Assembly: GCF_000092225.1 (NCBI RefSeq)
Contig: NC_014158.1
Span: 2,418,001-2,482,000 of the forward strand
Length of the DNA stretch: 64,000 nucleotides
Source: Tsukamurella paurometabola DSM 20162
GTDB lineage: Bacteria > Actinomycetota > Actinomycetes > Mycobacteriales > Mycobacteriaceae
Reading direction: 5' to 3'
Part shown: positions 59,126 through 64,000 of the stretch, piece by piece
Layout of the letters: each line of letters begins with the position of its first letter
How positions within the stretch are numbered: the stretch's first letter is position 1
Notes under the pieces: model-generated
The model's database searches: none
What the model saw: only the letters and a program-made list of their open reading frames with translations
Told to the model about the DNA's origin: nothing
Program-made: the position numbers and the translations under genes

Positions 59126-59368
59126 TCAGGCTCGCTCCACGCTGTCCAGGGCGTCGACCAGCAGCTGATGCGCCTGTTCGAAGAGCGCGGACTGGCGGCC
59201 GAGGGGGGCGAGCTCACCGACACCGGCAACGCTGCCGAGGTCTTCGACGGGTGCGGCTTCGAGCTCGTCGACCCGGTGCATCAGCTCCTCCACGGCGGTA
59301 CGGACCGCCGTGGGGTCACTGGCGCCGCTGGACGCGCCGCCGTACTGTTCCGGATTCATCGGTTCCAC
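59126..59368 (-). CDS. Small conserved protein (Rv1693-like position)
   Basis: 80 residues from ATG 59368, or 77 from ATG 59359 (MNPEQYGG). Acidic and helical with no cysteine. It lies between the HAD phosphatase and tlyA, the place of Rv1693 in M. tuberculosis, which is of similar size. It ends 2 bp before tlyA and starts 1 bp after the HAD stop. No function is known. Confidence 0.75.
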   Translation of the reverse strand: MEPMNPEQYGGASSGASDPTAVRTAVEELMHRVDELEAAPVEDLGSVAGVGELAPLGRQSALFEQAHQLLVDALDSVERA

Positions 59369-59369
59369 G

Positions 59370-60320
59370 CTAGCGGACGACGAGCGCCAGGCTCGCCCGG
59401 CGCTCCGCAGGCAGCTCGCGTGCCGCGGCGACCGCCACGTACTTCGCGTCGGCGGCGTCGGCGTCGGCCGCTCCGGTCACGACGAGCCGATCGCCCTCGA
59501 CTGCGGCGGACCATCCCGGCCGCGGCCCCGGGAGCGATTGCGCGGCGGGTGCGTGCAGCCCGGCGAGAGTGTCGGCGATGTAGGTGGGCTGGTGGGCGTC
59601 GGGCGCGGCGATCACATCCGCGACATCGTTGACACCGGTGAGCACCAAGTAGGTGTCGACACCGAGCGCGTTGCCGCCCTCGATATCGGTATCGAGCCGA
59701 TCCCCCACCACCAGTGGCGATGTGGCGCCCGCCGCGGCAACGGCGTCGGCGAGAATCGGAGTGCCGGGTTTGCCCGCGACCCGCGGCACGGCGCCGGTGG
59801 CGTGCGCCACCGCTGCCACCATCGAGCCGTTACCGACCATGAGGCCGCGCTCGGTGGGCAGTGTGGCATCGGTATTGGTCGCGACCCAGGTGGCTCCAGC
59901 GCGAATGGCGAGCGCAGCCTCGGACAGTCGCGCCCAGCCGGTCTCCGGGTTGTGTCCCTGGACGACGGCGCGCGCCTCCTCGGCGGTCTCGACGGGGACG
60001 AGGCCCCGCTCGATCACCTCGGTACGGAGTGCGGGCGCGCCCACCACGAGGGTGGGCGTCGCGGGAGGGACGAGCGTGGCGAGCAGCCGGGCGCCGGCCT
60101 GCGCGCTGGTGACGACCGAATCGTCAGGCGCGGCGAAGCCGAGGTCCCGCAGATGGTGCGCCACATCCGACGGTGCTCGGCTCGCGTTGTTGGTCACGTA
60201 GGTGACGGGCAGGCCCGTCAACGCGTCCGCGGCACCGGGGATGGCGACGGGACCGGCGTAGACGGTGCCATCGAGATCCACGAGCAGCAGGTCGTAGCCT
60301 GCGACGAGAGTGGTGGTCAC
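59370..60320 (-). CDS. HAD-family sugar-phosphate phosphatase (NagD/Rv1692-like)
   Basis: 316 residues. DLLLVDLDGTVYAGP is HAD motif 1, VTNNAS motif 2, AGKPGTPI motif 3 with Lys, and VVGDRLDTDIEGG motif 4, all of the NagD subfamily. M. tuberculosis Rv1692 at this place is a glycerol-3-phosphate phosphatase. A C-terminal extra domain of about 70 residues is present as in Rv1692. The GTG start overlaps the TPR gene stop (GTGA). Confidence 0.92.
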   Translation of the reverse strand: MTTTLVAGYDLLLVDLDGTVYAGPVAIPGAADALTGLPVTYVTNNASRAPSDVAHHLRDLGFAAPDDSVVTSAQAGARLLATLVPPATPTLVVGAPALRTEVIERGLVPVETAEEARAVVQGHNPETGWARLSEAALAIRAGATWVATNTDATLPTERGLMVGNGSMVAAVAHATGAVPRVAGKPGTPILADAVAAAGATSPLVVGDRLDTDIEGGNALGVDTYLVLTGVNDVADVIAAPDAHQPTYIADTLAGLHAPAAQSLPGPRPGWSAAVEGDRLVVTGAADADAADAKYVAVAAARELPAERRASLALVVR

Positions 60321-61564
60321 TGTTCGGCGGAGAGCTCGGCGACGCGATCCTCGGCGTCGGTGAACTCCTCCTCGTCGGCGGCGGCCGCGTTCAGGAACCA
60401 CGTCAGGGCATCGGCCCGACGGTCCGCCGCAAGCAGCGCCTCGGCGTAGGCGTAGAACAGGCGCGCGGGATGAAAGCCGCGACGTGCGGGATCGAGATCC
60501 TCGGCTTGGAGCGTCACCACGGCCTTGTCGAACTCGCCGAGATCCATCCGGGCGCCGGCCTCGACGATCCGCAGCTCGGTCCGGTCATCGCCGGTGAGCT
60601 TGGCCGCCTCGTCGCCGCGAGCGGTCTCGATGGCCTTCTCCGGGCGACCGAGACCGCGTTCGCTGTCGGCGATCATCGGCAGCAGATTGATCGCGCCGCC
60701 CATCCGCTTCGCGGCCCGCAATTCGCTCAGCGCCTCGGCCCATTCGCCATTCATGTACGCGGCGATACCGCACGCCTCCCGGACGGCGGCGATGCGGCCG
60801 GCGCGCTCCCGGGCAGCACGGGCATGTTCCAGTGCCGCCGCGGGATCGGAGTCGAGGAGCCGCCCGGCCTGTACCAGGTGCCCCGAGACGATCTCGGCGT
60901 TGTTCTTGTCGAGGCTCAACAGGTCGCGGCGGATGGCACCGTCGAGCTCTTTCGGATCGACGTCGTTGGGGATCGACGGTTCGCCGGGCTTGGTACGCGG
61001 CCGGGTGTCCGTGCGCCGGTCATCGCGCGGCGTGAACGGGCCTCCGCGGTTGCTGGCCTTGTGAGGACGCGAGCCGTTCCGGCTGCTCGGACCGCCTCGG
61101 TTGTCGCCCGAGCGGAAGTCACGGCGATCTCCACCGGGGCCGTCTCCCCGGCGCCCGCCGTCCCGACGATCATCGCGGCCACGGGATCCGCCGCCGGACC
61201 GATGATCATCCCGGCCCTGGTAACCGCCTCCGGAGCGTCGATCATCGCGGCCCTTGTAGCCACCTCCGGATCGATGGTCGTCCCGGCCACGGGTACCGCC
61301 GCTGCGACCATCGTCGCGACGGGGTCCGCCACGGCGATCCCCGTCGCGACGGTTATCCGAGCCGCGCGGCCCACCTCGGTTGTCATCGCGCCCACGGAAC
61401 CCGCCCGCCCGGTCGGCACCGGACCGCTCACTCGCCGGACGGCTTCCCGTGGACCGGGGCTGGTCGCGCCGTGACGCATCGCCGCCTCGTCCGCGGTCGG
61501 CAGGATTGACGAATCCTGCGCGCTGCCGGCGCTCCTCGCCGTCGCGACCCGACTCAGCTGCCAC
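60317..61564 (-). CDS. Tetratricopeptide-like protein with a long RGG/GRDD-repeat N-terminus (Rv1691-like position)
   Basis: 415 residues. The C-terminal half (about 205-405) is a run of paired helices like tetratricopeptide repeats (for example ALEHARAARERAGRIAAVRE). The N-terminal 200 residues are disordered and made of Gly, Arg, Asp and Ser, with GRDD recurring every 12 residues at 93, 105, 117 and 129 in a GRDD(H/R)RSGGG unit. The place before the HAD gene matches Rv1691, which has the helical part. Such Arg/Gly-rich tails often bind RNA. It is the first gene of the run; the rRNA terminator is next upstream. Confidence 0.85.
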   Translation of the reverse strand: MAAESGRDGEERRQRAGFVNPADRGRGGDASRRDQPRSTGSRPASERSGADRAGGFRGRDDNRGGPRGSDNRRDGDRRGGPRRDDGRSGGTRGRDDHRSGGGYKGRDDRRSGGGYQGRDDHRSGGGSRGRDDRRDGGRRGDGPGGDRRDFRSGDNRGGPSSRNGSRPHKASNRGGPFTPRDDRRTDTRPRTKPGEPSIPNDVDPKELDGAIRRDLLSLDKNNAEIVSGHLVQAGRLLDSDPAAALEHARAARERAGRIAAVREACGIAAYMNGEWAEALSELRAAKRMGGAINLLPMIADSERGLGRPEKAIETARGDEAAKLTGDDRTELRIVEAGARMDLGEFDKAVVTLQAEDLDPARRGFHPARLFYAYAEALLAADRRADALTWFLNAAAADEEEFTDAEDRVAELSAEQ

Positions 61565-61625
61565 GTTCCACCCGCTTCCCGCCGCCGTCCCGGCGACTCA
61601 TCCCCATTACTGTACTTCCAACGGC

Positions 61626-61680
61626 GAAAGCCCCTGGGGTGTGGAGCACGATGTGCTCGACACGATCCCCAAGGGCTTTC
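61626..61680 (-). terminator. Long hairpin after the rRNA operon
   Basis: GAAAGCCCCTGGGG (61626-61639) pairs with the 3' half ending at 61680 with one G-U change, and an inner GAGCAC-GAT-GTGCTC stem fills the loop. Read on the minus strand it lies 18 bp past the 5S gene, where the rRNA transcript should end. No T-run follows. Confidence 0.75.
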
Positions 61681-61698
61681 ATCCTGTATCTAATTTTA

Positions 61699-61816
61699 GT
61701 CCGGCGGTGTCCTACTCTCCCACACCCTCACGAGTGCAGTACCATCGGCGCTGGAGGGCTTAGCTTCCGGGTTCGGAATGGAGCCGGGCGTTTCCCCTCC
61801 GCTATGGCCGCCGTAA
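61699..61816 (-). rRNA. rrf: 5S ribosomal RNA
   Basis: The minus strand starts GTTACGGCGGCCATAGCGG and carries GGGGAAACGCCCGGCTCCAT, CCGAACCCGGAAGCTAAG and ends CACCGCCGGAC, the typical 118-nt actinobacterial 5S. It is the last gene of the operon, 133 bp after the 23S end. Confidence 0.96.
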
Positions 61817-61949
61817 CACTGCGAAACAACACATGTGTTGTCTCAGACATTGCATAGTGGACGCGAACCAAACCCTGCGGCTTGGTTTCTTTCATTGTTA
61901 CATGCTCTTGTTAGCACACACGTGTTCGTTTTGGCGAATGTTATGTGTG

Positions 61950-64000
<2,051 letters not shown>

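Noticed and set aside
61080-61300. Regular 36-bp repeats that might suggest a CRISPR array.
   Set aside because: The repeats are head-to-tail without spacers, keep the reading frame and encode the GRDD repeats; no cas gene is near.
60470-61474. A 334-codon plus-strand frame rich in Ala/Thr/Val.
   Set aside because: It is the reverse image of the Arg/Gly repeat region of the minus-strand TPR gene.

Overview
High-GC actinobacterial chromosome, almost certainly from the mycolic-acid bacteria (order Mycobacteriales). The evidence is two blocks of gene order that match Mycobacterium tuberculosis: gcvP - MerR - bifunctional nuclease - ftsR - garA - gcvH - pgsA-like - secA2 (Rv1832 to Rv1821 region), and der - cmk - rluB - scpB - scpA - parA - xerD - NUDIX - pyrG - mctB - steA - recN - nadK - tlyA - Rv1693/1692/1691-like (Rv1713 to Rv1691 region). 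A non-Mycobacterium genus such as Tsukamurella or Gordonia is my guess from the accessory content; the sequence does not prove it.

Layout. 1-3633: a fatty-acid desaturase (cut by the window edge), a type III polyketide synthase and a cyclic-peptide-type ABC exporter in one direction, which looks like a small lipid/polyketide biosynthesis and export operon. 3677-7798: malate synthase G, a spermidine-synthase-like methyltransferase-fold protein and an anchored solute-binding-like protein. 8052-9949: two overlapping unrecognised membrane proteins that share a repeated domain. 10002-21958: the glycine cleavage / GarA / SecA2 block on the minus strand, with a glycine riboswitch before gcvP and an extra glycosyltransferase gene inside. 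21984-27328: a decayed OsmC gene, then a molybdenum island (FdhF/YdeP-type oxidoreductase, fdhD, moeA, mobA). 27325-41752: accessory genes, including two TetR modules with visible operators (TetR/SDR/HbpS and TetR/NAD(P)-binding/GNAT), a DDN-type reductase, a flavodoxin-fold quinone reductase, a tRNA-Pro, a tyrosine phosphatase, a DUF2252 protein, an iron-box-controlled siderophore reductase and an orphan MCE protein. 41759-61564: the conserved housekeeping block, nearly all minus strand with many 4-bp start/stop overlaps. 61626-64000: the end of an rRNA operon (terminator, 5S, most of 23S) on the minus strand.

How the genes work together. The minus-strand core joins glycine catabolism (GcvP, GcvH), its metabolic regulator GarA and the division regulator FtsR with accessory secretion (SecA2). 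The second core joins ribosome assembly (Der, RluB, TlyA), nucleotide supply (Cmk, PyrG, NadK), chromosome segregation (ScpA, ScpB, ParA, XerD) and DNA repair (RecN). No CRISPR array, insertion sequence, prophage or integrase was seen. No intergenic stretch exceeds about 300 bp.
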